From the NCBI GenBank assembly GCA_963846775.1, contig CAWJXB010000006.1, positions 496,001-560,000 on the forward strand: DNA of 64,000 nucleotides, written 5' to 3'. The notes under the pieces are model-generated. The model was not told where the DNA came from and did no database searches. It was given only the letters and a program-made list of their open reading frames with translations. The position numbers and the translations under genes are program-made. This stretch comes from CAVYXA01 sp963846775 (GTDB lineage Bacteria > Verrucomicrobiota > Verrucomicrobiia > Chthoniobacterales > UBA10450). Every line of letters starts with the position of its first letter. Position 1 is the first letter of the stretch. Positions 32,359 to 40,952 of the stretch are shown here, in pieces.

Positions 32359-34335
32359 TTAGCCGGTCACGGCGAACACCTTCTTCGGCTCGAGCCCGAT
32401 CTTGCGCACGATTGAAAGAAAACGCTTATCGGTGCGGAGCGGCGCCATTTCCGGAGCGATGCCGACAAAATGGAGCGAAGAAGAATGTTCGTCACAAGCG
32501 CGCTCTAATTCGCGAATCGCCTCATCGTGTGCGCCGAGCGCGACGTGCACATGGGCAATGGCATCACCGGCGGTGTAGGGTCGTTGCGCCAGGGCTGTCT
32601 CCAGCGTTTCCAGCGCTTCCTTGTGCCGGTTCATTCGCGCATAAGTGATCGCCAAACCGAATGCCGGCCGGCCGCTCACGGTTTCCGCTTTTTTGTAGAG
32701 CGCGATCGCGTCGTCGAAACGGCCACTCTCGCGATAGAGCGCGCCCATCAACGGCTCGCCATAAAAAAATGCCGGGTCGAGCTGGAGTGCGCGTTCGCCG
32801 GCGGCGATGGCTTCATCGGGCAGACCAAAGTAACGATAGATCTCGCAAGCAAAATTGTTAACCCAAAGCGAGGCGGGATCGATCCTGGCGGTCCGGCGCA
32901 AATACATCAGCGCCTGGTCGCGATCGCCGCGAGCCGCATAAAACGCAGCCATGAAATAATTCGACGGCGTTGAGTTCGGGTCGATCTTGAACGCGCGTTT
33001 ATATTCCGCCTCGGCACCCTCCATCTCCCAATCGAGAATCCGTTTTGTTTCTGCGAGATAGACGTGCGCCTCGGCCTCGCCCTGGTCGAGCTTGATCGCG
33101 TTCCGTGCGGCCTCGCGGACTTGGCCGTAGCCCTCGATCGGCGGGACATAAATGTCGGACAACCAAAGCCACGCTTTGGCGATGCCAGTCCAGGCGCGGG
33201 CGAACTTTGGATCTTTCTCTAACGCCCGCTGAAAATGAACCAAACTTTGACGCAATCCTTCCTCCGTGCCTTTATCCGAGCTGAAAACTCCGTGGAGATA
33301 GGCGTCGTAGGCGTCGGGGTTGCGCGCCGTTGATGGCGGCGAGATGTCGAGTTTGAGCCGGAGAGCATCGACAATCGCCCGTGTGATCTCGTCCTGGAGC
33401 GCGAAGATCCCCTGAAACTCGCGCTCGAATGTTTCCGACCATAACGTGAAGCCTTCGCAGCATTCGGTCAGCTCGGCGGTAACGCGGACGCGATTGCCGT
33501 CTCGCCGAATGCTTCCCTCCAGGACATGATCGACGTTTAGTTTGCTGGCGACTTCATTCAGCTCTGCGTCCCGATCCTTAAACCAGAACGATGAGCGCCG
33601 TGCCGCCACGCGCAAGCCATCAATCTTCGAGAGCGCCGTCAGAATTTCCTCCGCGATGCCTTCCCCCAAATAATCGGGCTCCGGTCCGGTGCTCAGATTC
33701 TTGAATGGCAGAACGGCGATCGATTTCTCGCTGGCTGCGACTTTCTCTTGCTGGGCGAGCTTGAGTTTTTCCGGCAGCTCGGCGTTGCCGACTTCGCCGG
33801 TGTAGAAATTGACGAGCGAAAGTCTAACGCCGTGTTTGGTCCCGACCTTGCCAAGATCGTGCAGATGCGGGCGCCACTGGCGCGACTGCGCCAGATCTTC
33901 AGCCACGCGTTTGGAAAGCAGGATATGACCCGCATCGCCGCAATCCATCACACGCTGCGCGATATTGATTCCCGCGCCGGCCACATTCGTTTGTTCGTTT
34001 ACGTCCGCGAGCACATTCACAGGTCCGCTGTGAATCCCCATGCGGAGCCTGATCGCGGCTCCCTCTTTTGCAACTTGCGCAATTTCAATCGCACAGCGCA
34101 TCGGCGCTTCGAGGTTGTTGAAAAAGACCAGGGCCATGCCATCGCCAGTCGGAATACGGACAAGCTTGTCCGCTGCTTCTGCCGCCCGAAATTGGTCTGT
34201 GCCGCGGACGATCTCGCTCAGCTTCTGCTGAAGCTCGCGCTGCTCGTCGATAAGCAACTGCGAGTAACCGACCATGTCCATGAACAAGACATGCCCGATT
34301 TCCAACTGAACATCCGGTGCGGCATCGGCGGTCAT
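32359..34335 (-). CDS. Class III adenylate/guanylate cyclase with TolB-like and TPR domains
   Basis: 658 residues from the ATG at 34335. The cyclase domain (~10-185) has the first metal Asp in VLFMDMVGYSQLL, the second in RIPTGDGMALVFF and the NxxxR-type region VAGAGINIAQRVMD, so it looks active. Residues ~205-330 (KSIAVLPFKNLSTGPEPDYL, GIAEEILTALSKI, NVDHVLEGSIRRDGNRVRVT) match the TolB/FlgO-like regulator N-terminal domain. About eight TPR-like helical pairs fill the remainder. This build is typical of soluble cyclases in soil bacteria and is thought to couple protein binding to cyclic nucleotide signalling. It is monocistronic, convergent with the M50 gene. Confidence 0.9.
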   Translation of the reverse strand: MTADAAPDVQLEIGHVLFMDMVGYSQLLIDEQRELQQKLSEIVRGTDQFRAAEAADKLVRIPTGDGMALVFFNNLEAPMRCAIEIAQVAKEGAAIRLRMGIHSGPVNVLADVNEQTNVAGAGINIAQRVMDCGDAGHILLSKRVAEDLAQSRQWRPHLHDLGKVGTKHGVRLSLVNFYTGEVGNAELPEKLKLAQQEKVAASEKSIAVLPFKNLSTGPEPDYLGEGIAEEILTALSKIDGLRVAARRSSFWFKDRDAELNEVASKLNVDHVLEGSIRRDGNRVRVTAELTECCEGFTLWSETFEREFQGIFALQDEITRAIVDALRLKLDISPPSTARNPDAYDAYLHGVFSSDKGTEEGLRQSLVHFQRALEKDPKFARAWTGIAKAWLWLSDIYVPPIEGYGQVREAARNAIKLDQGEAEAHVYLAETKRILDWEMEGAEAEYKRAFKIDPNSTPSNYFMAAFYAARGDRDQALMYLRRTARIDPASLWVNNFACEIYRYFGLPDEAIAAGERALQLDPAFFYGEPLMGALYRESGRFDDAIALYKKAETVSGRPAFGLAITYARMNRHKEALETLETALAQRPYTAGDAIAHVHVALGAHDEAIRELERACDEHSSSLHFVGIAPEMAPLRTDKRFLSIVRKIGLEPKKVFAVTG

Positions 34336-34441
34336 TGTTTCACGAAAGCGCGTTTTCCGGTCTCGCGCCAGCGCTGGCTGACTAATCGAAGACAGCTCCA
34401 ATGGGGTAGGATAATCATGCCCGCAGGGGGCAGCGTAATGC

Positions 34442-35668
34442 CTAGGCTGGCACGTATTGAGAGACAAAACCGCGTCGAAACTCGTCAAACGCCTGATTTT
34501 CGATCCGCTCGCGCGCCTGTCGCATCAGGTCGAGATAAAAATGCAAATTATGCAGGGTGATCAGGCGCAGACCGAGAATTTCTTCCGCTTTGATCAGATG
34601 CCGGATGTAACCCCGAGAAAAGTCCGAGCACGCGTAACACGTGCAATTTTCCTCGATTGGCCCTTTCTGCCGGATGAATTCGGCATTCTTCAAGTTGAGC
34701 GTGCCTGTCGTTGTAAACGCGGTGCCATTGCGGGCCAGGCGCGTCGGCAACACGCAATCAAACAGGTCGATCCCGCGCGCGATCATCTCGAGCATTTGCG
34801 GCGGTGTACCCAATCCCATGGCGTAACGCGGTTTTTCCCGCGGCAAAAACGGTGCGCTCCATTCGATCGCGCTCACCATCTCTTTCTCCGGCTCGCCCAC
34901 GCTCACCCCCCCGATGGCGTATCCATCGAAATCAAGATGGACAATCGCCTCGGCCGATTCTCGCCGGAGATCCTCAAACGTGGCACCCTGAACAATGCCG
35001 AAGAGCAGAGAGTTCATGGTTACTGGTTGATAGTTGTTAGCGTCTTCCATTGGAGGTTGAGCGGCCTGCCCCGTTTCTTTTTTTACGGGGTTGAACGTTG
35101 AGCTTTGGGCGTTTTCTTTTTTCCAATACTCCATTGCTCCATCACTCCACGCGCGCTTGCAGCGGTCTGCCCACCGCGTCGTCATTTCCATGCTCTTGGC
35201 GGCGTAATCGCGTTCGCACGGCCACGGAACGCATTCATCCAGCACCATCGCAATGTCGCTGCCGAGCGTGGCTTGAATTTCCATCGCAATCTCCGGCGAA
35301 ATAAACGCGGGCGTGCCGTCGATGTGATTCTGAAAATGCACGCCGTCTTCGGTAATCTTTCGCAGCTTGGCCAACGAAAAGATCTGGTAACCGCCACTGT
35401 CGGTCAGGATCGGCCCGTCCCAATTCATGAACTGGTGCAGACCGCCAAAGGTTTTGATCACGTCCAATCCCGGTCGGACAAAGAGATGATAGGTATTGCT
35501 GAGAATGATCTGCGCCCGAAGCTCGCGCAGCTCGCGCGGCGTGACGGCTTTCACCGTGCCCTGCGTTCCCACTGGCATGAATGCCGGGGTCTCAATCACG
35601 CCATGTTGCGTTATTAGGCGGCCCCGCCGCGCCTTTGATTCTCGATCCTGCCTCAGAAGTTCAAACAT
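34442..35668 (-). CDS. tgt: tRNA-guanine transglycosylase with an in-frame repeat insertion
   Basis: 408 residues from the ATG at 35668. Tgt exchanges G34 for preQ1 in tRNAs with GUN anticodons. Signatures: TPAFMPVGTQGTVKAVTP, WDGPILTDSGGYQIFSLA with catalytic Asp, the second Asp in FDCVLPTRLARNGTAF, and zinc ligands in CTCYACSDFSRGYIRHL and ITLHNLHF. Between RWADRCKRAW and NSLLFGIVQG there is an extra segment of about 45 residues (~173-217) with no counterpart in normal Tgt. It is encoded by three 7-bp repeat blocks. The active-site motifs on both sides are intact, so the enzyme may still work. It follows acpS by 16 bp. Confidence 0.95.
   Translation of the reverse strand: MFELLRQDRESKARRGRLITQHGVIETPAFMPVGTQGTVKAVTPRELRELRAQIILSNTYHLFVRPGLDVIKTFGGLHQFMNWDGPILTDSGGYQIFSLAKLRKITEDGVHFQNHIDGTPAFISPEIAMEIQATLGSDIAMVLDECVPWPCERDYAAKSMEMTTRWADRCKRAWSDGAMEYWKKENAQSSTFNPVKKETGQAAQPPMEDANNYQPVTMNSLLFGIVQGATFEDLRRESAEAIVHLDFDGYAIGGVSVGEPEKEMVSAIEWSAPFLPREKPRYAMGLGTPPQMLEMIARGIDLFDCVLPTRLARNGTAFTTTGTLNLKNAEFIRQKGPIEENCTCYACSDFSRGYIRHLIKAEEILGLRLITLHNLHFYLDLMRQARERIENQAFDEFRRGFVSQYVPA
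35017..35150. repeat. Three heptamer repeat blocks inside tgt
   Basis: TGGTTAC/TGGTTGA/TAGTTGT at 35017-35037, GGTTGAA/CGTTGAG/CTTTGGG at 35089-35109 and CCAATAC/TCCATTG/CTCCATC/ACTCCAC at 35123-35150. Each unit type matches heptamer blocks found between genes elsewhere in the window. Confidence 0.75.
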
Positions 35669-35684
35669 CGCGCGAATCTTCGAC

Positions 35685-36071
35685 CTAGCGATCACCCTCC
35701 AAAACGACCGAGGCCATCGCATGATGCTCGGTGTGACTAAGTGTAATCAAAGCGGAGGTCACACCGCGTTGCCGGCTTAGTTCTTCGGCCGGCCCGCTAA
35801 GAACGAGAAAGGGTTCCCCACTCGGTTTTTTTCGCACGTCGATGTCGCGCCAGCCCATCGCTTTACCAATCCCGGTCCCGAACGCTTTGGAAACTGCTTC
35901 TTTCGCAGCAAAACGGGCTGCGAGATGGCGCGCTGGAAATTTCATCGACATCGAATACTCGATCTCGCCTGCGGTAAAAACGCGATGGAGAAATCGTTCG
36001 CCAAACCGGTCGAGCGAATGCTGAATCCGCGCGCACTCCACCAGATCCACCCCCAGGCCGATGACGCTCAT
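35685..36071 (-). CDS. acpS: Holo-[acyl-carrier-protein] synthase
   Basis: 128 residues from the ATG at 36071. It transfers the 4'-phosphopantetheine arm from CoA to the acyl carrier protein. Motifs: VIGLGVDLVECARIQHSLDR (metal-binding Asp in GVDLVE), FTAGEIEYSM, HLAARFAAKEAVSKAFGTGI (catalytic WxxKEA-like region) and the C-terminal SHTEHHAMASVVLE. The length matches the family (~120-130). It is followed closely by tgt. Upstream, a REP-like repeat separates it from pdxJ, with which it is often paired in bacteria. Confidence 0.95.
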   Translation of the reverse strand: MSVIGLGVDLVECARIQHSLDRFGERFLHRVFTAGEIEYSMSMKFPARHLAARFAAKEAVSKAFGTGIGKAMGWRDIDVRKKPSGEPFLVLSGPAEELSRQRGVTSALITLSHTEHHAMASVVLEGDR

Positions 36072-36182
36072 TTCGAAATTGTCGTGCGTTTTTGCAAAAC
36101 GCCGCGCCACTTCACCCTCACTGCCGCGCTTCGCGCGTGCGTCTCTCCCAGCGGGAGAGAGGACGACTTGCCTGGGAAAATC

Positions 36183-36226
36183 CTCTCCCCTTGGGAGAGG
36201 CGGACGGTGTCAGCCGCCGGTAAGGG
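36183..36226. repeat. Dispersed repeat, related copy at 49531-49575
   Basis: CTCTCCCCTTGGGAGAGG (a hairpin) followed by CGGACGGTGTCAGCCGCCGG and TAAGGG. The sequence at 49531 has the same order: CTCTCCCTCAGGGAGAGG, CGGATGACGACAGTCGCCGG, TGAGGG. A further GTCTCTCCCAGCGGGAGAG hairpin lies just upstream at 36141-36160. It is located between pdxJ and acpS. Confidence 0.7.
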
Positions 36227-36258
36227 CAAACAATCGTGTTCGTATGCCTCGATCACGC

Positions 36259-37011
36259 TCATTCGCGATAATCCTCCATCGCCACGAGCATTTCGCCCAC
36301 GGCGTTTTGCAACCCAACGAATAGCGCGCGCGAGATGATCGAGTGCCCAATGTTCAACTCGGTCAGGTGCGGAATTTTGTGGATCAACTGGATGTTGGTG
36401 TAGTTGATGCCGTGCCCGGCGTTCACCTGCAGCTTGAGCTCGGAGGCTGCTTTGGCCGCCGCCTGTAAATTTTCCAATTCCTCGCGCTCGATTTTTTCGG
36501 CAAACGCGTTTGCCAATTTCCCGGTGTGCAGCTCGACCATTTCCGCGCCGAGCTCGCCTGCGGCATCGACCTGCTCGAGCCTTGGATCGATGAACAAGCT
36601 CACGCGAATCCCCGCCGTTTGCAGCCGCTTGATCGTAGGCTCCAGATCTTTGCGCAAACCGACGACGTCGAGCCCGCCTTCGGTGGTGACTTCCTCGCGT
36701 TTCTCGGGAACGAGACAGACTTCATCGGGCAAGATTCGAAGCGCAACATCGACAATGTCCGGCGTATTTCCCATTTCCAAATTCAACTTCGTCATGATGT
36801 TCTCGCGCAAACGCTCAATGTCGTGGTCCTGCATGTGACGACGATCTTCGCGCAGATGCGCCACAATCCCCTTCGCGCCTGCGCGCTCGCAAATCGCGGC
36901 CGCCGCAATCAAATCCGGCTCGACATTTTTCGATTCCGGCGTGATGGCGTAACGGGCCTGCCGCAACGTGGCGACATGATCAACGTTTACCCCAAGCTTC
37001 AGGTCACTCAT
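36259..37011 (-). CDS. pdxJ: Pyridoxine 5'-phosphate synthase
   Basis: 250 residues from the ATG at 37011. It condenses 3-amino-1-hydroxyacetone 1-phosphate with deoxyxylulose 5-phosphate to form pyridoxine 5'-phosphate. Family motifs: LGVNVDHVATLRQAR at the N-terminus, GIVAHLREDRRHMQDHDI, EMGNTPDIVDVAL, VCLVPEKREEVTTEGGLDV and VNAGHGINYTNIQLI with HLTELNIGHSIISRALFVG. The TIM barrel is complete. It indicates the DXP-dependent vitamin B6 route. The PLP it provides serves many enzymes, including several encoded in this window (Cbs, MetB-like, TrpB). Confidence 0.96.
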   Translation of the reverse strand: MSDLKLGVNVDHVATLRQARYAITPESKNVEPDLIAAAAICERAGAKGIVAHLREDRRHMQDHDIERLRENIMTKLNLEMGNTPDIVDVALRILPDEVCLVPEKREEVTTEGGLDVVGLRKDLEPTIKRLQTAGIRVSLFIDPRLEQVDAAGELGAEMVELHTGKLANAFAEKIEREELENLQAAAKAASELKLQVNAGHGINYTNIQLIHKIPHLTELNIGHSIISRALFVGLQNAVGEMLVAMEDYRE

Positions 37012-37111
37012 CCGGCTTTTCTTGTAACGGTGGTCTGCGTCGCTCGCAAACTTCGCCGACTGCAAAATAACGCCGCTAAGACAGCGCTGGTCCACCGCCA
37101 ACGCTTCTGTT

Positions 37112-37852
37112 TCAGCGGCAACAAATCCGCGCGTAAAGTTGTCCGAGCCTCGAGAGCGGCACTTTTAGAAGATAAAGCGCCGCGATTAATGCGTAGGCAA
37201 AGGTAAGCCGGCAATGTCCGATCGCTTCGTATCGGCGGCTGCTTGCGACCAGCCGTTCCGGAATAATGATGACGCGTCCGCGCCGCCGCAGACGCCGAAA
37301 AAACTCCACGTCTTCCATCAGCGGCACCTCGGGAAACCCGCCAATCTCATCGAATACTTTGCGCCGGCAGAAAATTCCATGATCGCCACAGCGCATGCGC
37401 AAAAAAATTCCGGCGTAATGCGCAAAGCTATCGGTAAGCCGGTAAACGAACCGCGAACCGGGCAGGCGAATTCGGAAAAAACCGCCCACAGCACGGGCAT
37501 CGCTCATTGCGCGTGCGATCTGTTCCAAACACCCTGACGGAGGTTGAACATCGACATGGAGGAACCAGAGAATCCCCCCGGAGGCGGCCCGCGCGCCGGC
37601 ATTCATTTGCAAGGCCCGCCCACGTTCCGCAGGTAGCAGGCGATCACAATAATTTTCGGCCAGCGCCGCCGATCCATCAGAGCTCCCGCCATCGACGACG
37701 ATGATTTCCGCGCGGGGCGCGCGTCTCCGCGTATCGACCAGAAATGAGCGAATCAAGGCCGCCTCGTTCCATACCGGCACAATGATGGATACGGCCGGGC
37801 GACGCTCTTGGGGTTTGCCGCATTGCTCATCTGGCATGACCGGTGGTAACAT
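37112..37852 (-). CDS. Family 2 glycosyltransferase (TIGR04283-like)
   Basis: A 246-residue GT-A glycosyltransferase: VSIIVPVWNEAALIRSFL at the start, EIIVVDGGSSDGS with the nucleotide-binding Asp, LHVDVQPPSG (DxD-like region) and HYAGIFLRMRCGDHGIFCRR, GGFPEVPLMEDVEFFRRLRR. The last two are the hallmark of the small TIGR04283 group, named for arsenosugar-gene clusters but broader in occurrence. A C-terminal hydrophobic segment (FAYALIAALYLLKVPL) may touch the membrane. ATGs at 37852 and 37837 are both possible. It is divergent from the sterol-desaturase-like gene, 19 bp apart. The ArsS-like gene is 12 kb away. Confidence 0.85.
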   Translation of the reverse strand: MLPPVMPDEQCGKPQERRPAVSIIVPVWNEAALIRSFLVDTRRRAPRAEIIVVDGGSSDGSAALAENYCDRLLPAERGRALQMNAGARAASGGILWFLHVDVQPPSGCLEQIARAMSDARAVGGFFRIRLPGSRFVYRLTDSFAHYAGIFLRMRCGDHGIFCRRKVFDEIGGFPEVPLMEDVEFFRRLRRRGRVIIIPERLVASSRRYEAIGHCRLTFAYALIAALYLLKVPLSRLGQLYARICCR

Positions 37853-37871
37853 CGTCGTCTCTCTATACCAG

Positions 37872-38738
37872 ATGGCGCCAAGAATTCCGCTCTTTGATTA
37901 CGTCGGTATTCCAATTGTGGTTTGCTTTTTTTGTGCGCTCCTTTGGTTGCAGTGGCGGTTTCCTTTGCGACGACAACATTTCGCATTCATCCGCCGCGTC
38001 GTGCGTAACCTGATCTTCTCGATGCCGGCACAGGCAATTTTTCGGTGGGCACTGCTGCCGGCCCCGGTTGCCCTGGCGATTTGGGCGCAACATCGATCGT
38101 TCGGTTTGCTGCATTGCATCCCACTCCCCGGCTGGGTGCGCGCCGTCGTCGGATTTGTCTTCCTGGACTACGCCTATTGGTGGTGGCATTGGGCCAATCA
38201 CATGGTCCCCTTTTTCTGGCGGTTCCATAACGTCCATCACACCGATCTCGATATGGATGTGAGCACCGCGTCCCGGTTTCATTTTGGCGAAATGTTTTTT
38301 TCAATCGCCTTGTTTTTGCTCACGGTCCTCCTTCTTGGCGTCGGGCCGGTTGCCGTGGTCATCTTCTTTCTCGTGTTCGAAGCAGCGGTTTTGTTTCACC
38401 ATTCCAATTGGCGGTTGCCGATCTGGTTCGAGCGGATTCTCAACCGCGCCATTGTCACACCGCGCATGCACGGAATTCACCATTCAATCGTCGAACGCGA
38501 GACGAATTCGAATTGGGGCACGATTTTCTGCTGGTGGGATAAATTTCATCGGACATTGCGCCGCGATATTCCACAGGATGCGATCACAATCGGTGTTCCG
38601 GCGTATCGCGAAGAAAGCGATCTCACCTGCGGCCGCCTTTGGCTGCTTCCTTTTCGCCGGCAACGTGATTACTGGCAGTTGCCAAACGGCGAACGCCCGG
38701 TGCGCGAGCGGAAACCAGCAGCCCAGCTGGCCGAATAA
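37872..38738 (+). CDS. Sterol desaturase / fatty acid hydroxylase family protein
   Basis: 288 residues from the ATG at 37872. This integral membrane di-iron protein has the expected histidine boxes: WWHWANH (HxxxH), RFHNVHHTD (HxxHH), VLFHHSNW and HGIHHSIVERE (HxxHH). Transmembrane segments are near 8-25, 45-65, 70-85, 92-110 and 140-170. Family members hydroxylate or desaturate sterols, carotenoids or fatty acids. The bacterial substrate cannot be told from sequence. Its nearest gene is the divergent glycosyltransferase; no sterol or hopanoid genes are seen. Confidence 0.9.
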   Translation: MAPRIPLFDYVGIPIVVCFFCALLWLQWRFPLRRQHFAFIRRVVRNLIFSMPAQAIFRWALLPAPVALAIWAQHRSFGLLHCIPLPGWVRAVVGFVFLDYAYWWWHWANHMVPFFWRFHNVHHTDLDMDVSTASRFHFGEMFFSIALFLLTVLLLGVGPVAVVIFFLVFEAAVLFHHSNWRLPIWFERILNRAIVTPRMHGIHHSIVERETNSNWGTIFCWWDKFHRTLRRDIPQDAITIGVPAYREESDLTCGRLWLLPFRRQRDYWQLPNGERPVRERKPAAQLAE

Positions 38739-38809
38739 ATTTCTGCGATTGCGGGCCCATCCATGAAGGCTGCCAATGCGAGCGGCGCCGCTTCGCCGTC
38801 GGGCCGACT

Positions 38810-39775
38810 TCAAGCCCCAACCCGCCGAAATGAGAAGCTCGTCTCCGGTTTCATCGGTTTGCCATCCATCTCGAGCAGCGGATAGACCAGAAAATTAATC
38901 GGACCGCTCGCCGGCGCAGGATCGACCATCAGATCGCGCCCTTTGGTCAGCTCGAAACGATTAGCCGGATTGTGGCCGAAATAGTAATTGGCCAACTCCG
39001 GATGTTTCCATGCCTCACTAATATCGACCGGGACCCAGTGGCCATTGGCGAAAAACTCGGCCCAACAATGATAGCCCTCGATCACGCCCTCATTTTTCTC
39101 CGCGGGAATCGTCGCGCCGATGGCAAATCGAGCCGGAATGTCGATGCTGCGGGCTAGTGCTATGAAATATGCGTGAAAATCGCTGCAATTACCTGTTTTT
39201 GAGTCGCATGCGTAAACCGCATCGCCACGTCCCCAACCAGTGCCGGACTTATCGTAACGCATCCGGCCAAGCACGTGCTCGTAGAGCGCTTTAGCGCGAT
39301 CGAGATTATCCTTCCTTCCAGCAGTCGCTTGTTCGGCAAGCGTCTTGAAAGTCTCGTTCACCGGCACAAGTTTTTCCGGACGCAGAAACCGGGAAATATC
39401 TTCGCCCTTCGCCGAATACGCGCTCTTTTCTTTGCGGACGACACGATAACGCAGCTCGATGGTTTTGCCACTGTCGCTTGATTGCGGGTGCAGCACACAA
39501 ATTTCGTTGCCGTAATCGCGATCTTGAGTGGTCTCCCATTTGATTGGAATGCTGGTTTCCTCCCGCGTCACAGTCTGAAAGGCGTCTGTTTTAGCCAGCG
39601 GAATCCAGAGGCGGGCATCGCCTGTGATCTCAGGAAGTTTTACCCGGTAAACAAATTCGAACTCATCAGAGCCTTTGACGATCGTGCCGGCTTTATTCCC
39701 GCCAGCGATCGTCAATGTTCCAGCGACGATGAACGCGGCGACGGCCAGAAATCGCACTGCGGATCGAAAGCTCAT
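38810..39775 (-). CDS. Secreted transglutaminase-like protein
   Basis: 321 residues from the ATG at 39775, which overlaps the upstream stop (TGATG) and begins a signal peptide (MSFRSAVRFLAVAAFIVAGT). The transglutaminase-like core (~155-285) has the catalytic Cys in SKTGNCSDFHAYFIAL, His in IEGYHCWAEFF and Asp in WVPVDISEAW. An N-terminal beta domain precedes it (EFEFVYRVKLPEITGDARLW). Such proteins are usually periplasmic cysteine peptidases acting on peptide or isopeptide bonds. It is coupled to two small secreted paralogues upstream, which could be substrates or partners; this is inferred from the operon only. Confidence 0.88.
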   Translation of the reverse strand: MSFRSAVRFLAVAAFIVAGTLTIAGGNKAGTIVKGSDEFEFVYRVKLPEITGDARLWIPLAKTDAFQTVTREETSIPIKWETTQDRDYGNEICVLHPQSSDSGKTIELRYRVVRKEKSAYSAKGEDISRFLRPEKLVPVNETFKTLAEQATAGRKDNLDRAKALYEHVLGRMRYDKSGTGWGRGDAVYACDSKTGNCSDFHAYFIALARSIDIPARFAIGATIPAEKNEGVIEGYHCWAEFFANGHWVPVDISEAWKHPELANYYFGHNPANRFELTKGRDLMVDPAPASGPINFLVYPLLEMDGKPMKPETSFSFRRVGA

Positions 39776-40278
39776 CACGAAACTTTCTTCCAGACGCCGC
39801 CTTCTTCTTTCCAATGATAAAGCGGTTTGCCGTTGATCTTATGAACTGAGGCCTGCGTGACTTTCATTCTGCCCCCCCTATGCGTTAGAAAGAAGTCGAT
39901 ATCGTAAGCGCTGCCGTCAATCCCTTTCATATCAACGCAGGCGAAATATTTCTTGTCGCCAAGATTGAAGAAGCGATCCTGACGGACACGAACCAGCTCG
40001 AGCACGACATCTTTGTTTTGAACAGAGTAAGCTGGGCCACGCAGGCTGCTGCTCACGGCACCTGGAAGTGGTGTCAATATTCTGACTATGAGATGGAACT
40101 TCTTGTCTCTGGAGTTTTTGCTAATGACGTCTGTGTAGTTTTTGATCGCGGCGGAAATCTCCCAGTTGGTCGTATTGTTTTCCTCGCCGCTTGTGACGGG
40201 GTGTTCGGTAGCTCCAAGGATTGGCGCTACCGTAAGAAAAACTGCCACAACTGTTCCGATAGTGATCCTTGCAGGCAT
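39775..40278 (-). CDS. Small secreted protein, paralogue of the next gene upstream
   Basis: 167 residues from the ATG at 40278, with a signal peptide (MPARITIGTVVAVFLTVAPI). The C-terminal half is closely similar to the gene at 40347-40808: KKYFACVDMKGIDGSAYDID, FFLTHRGG and HKINGKPLYHWKEEGGVWKK. In the middle it has ~24 residues (VRILTPLPGAVSSSLRGPAY region) in place of the nine-residue NYDGKDLAL of the paralogue, so one copy has gained or lost a segment. The family is unrecognised. Coupling to the transglutaminase-like gene suggests a shared envelope role. Confidence 0.72.
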   Translation of the reverse strand: MPARITIGTVVAVFLTVAPILGATEHPVTSGEENNTTNWEISAAIKNYTDVISKNSRDKKFHLIVRILTPLPGAVSSSLRGPAYSVQNKDVVLELVRVRQDRFFNLGDKKYFACVDMKGIDGSAYDIDFFLTHRGGRMKVTQASVHKINGKPLYHWKEEGGVWKKVS

Positions 40279-40346
40279 CGCATTAACTCTTAGCGCTGAC
40301 ACAATTCAAACACCAACAGTTCGCCTGTTGGCGACCAGTCTCTTCG

Positions 40347-40808
40347 TCAGATTTTCACTTTTTTCCAGACGCCGCCTTCCTCTTTCCAATTGTAAAGCGG
40401 TTTGCCATTCACTTTGTGCACAGACGTCTCCGTAACGTTCATGTCGCCTGGTTTTCCGGTCAGAAAGAAATCGATGTCGTAAGTCGTACTGTCCGTTGAT
40501 TTCATGTCGACGCAGGCAAAATATTTTCCGCCGCCGAGAGCGGAGAGCCGGTCGTCGTGCACTTTGATTAAATCGAGCGCGAGATCTTTGCCGTCGTAAT
40601 TCAGGTGGAATTTGTTGTCGTTAGATTTTCCAATTTCAGAAGTAATGTGCTTTTTGATTCCAGCCGAAATCTCCGACTTCGTGACTTTCTTTTCCGCTTC
40701 GCTCTTGGCCGGGTGCTCCGGATGTTCCGGATGTTCGGCGGCTCGGACGAGGGGCACTGGCGTGAAAAAAACTGCGACGGCTGCTGCGATAACGATTTGT
40801 TTGATCAT
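40347..40808 (-). CDS. Small secreted protein with His-rich N-terminus
   Basis: A 153-residue protein with a signal peptide (MIKQIVIAAAVAVFFTPVPL) and a mature N-terminus rich in His, Glu and Pro (AEHPEHPEHPAKSEAEKK), which might bind metal. It continues with SEISAGIKKHITSEIGKSND, GGGKYFACVDMKSTDSTTYD and KVNGKPLYNWKEEGGVWKKV. It is a tandem paralogue of 39775-40278. No known domain is recognised. It lies between doxX-like and paralogue genes, all on the minus strand. Confidence 0.72.
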   Translation of the reverse strand: MIKQIVIAAAVAVFFTPVPLVRAAEHPEHPEHPAKSEAEKKVTKSEISAGIKKHITSEIGKSNDNKFHLNYDGKDLALDLIKVHDDRLSALGGGKYFACVDMKSTDSTTYDIDFFLTGKPGDMNVTETSVHKVNGKPLYNWKEEGGVWKKVKI

Positions 40809-40952
40809 AGGATAAGATTGGATGGCTGGACTCTAATTGGATGTGCGAGGGGTCAATGCTTCCATTATTCCCATTGGCGGGCGTTGTCCAATCGCGTAAC
40901 AACGTCCTGGTTGTCGCTTTCTCGGTTGCGGCTGTGATCAACAGAGGAAAAC

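Noticed and set aside
35017..35150. Short repeats in tgt considered as a CRISPR-like array or a split gene
   Set aside because: Units are 7 bp without spacers, and the reading frame is continuous with conserved motifs on both sides.
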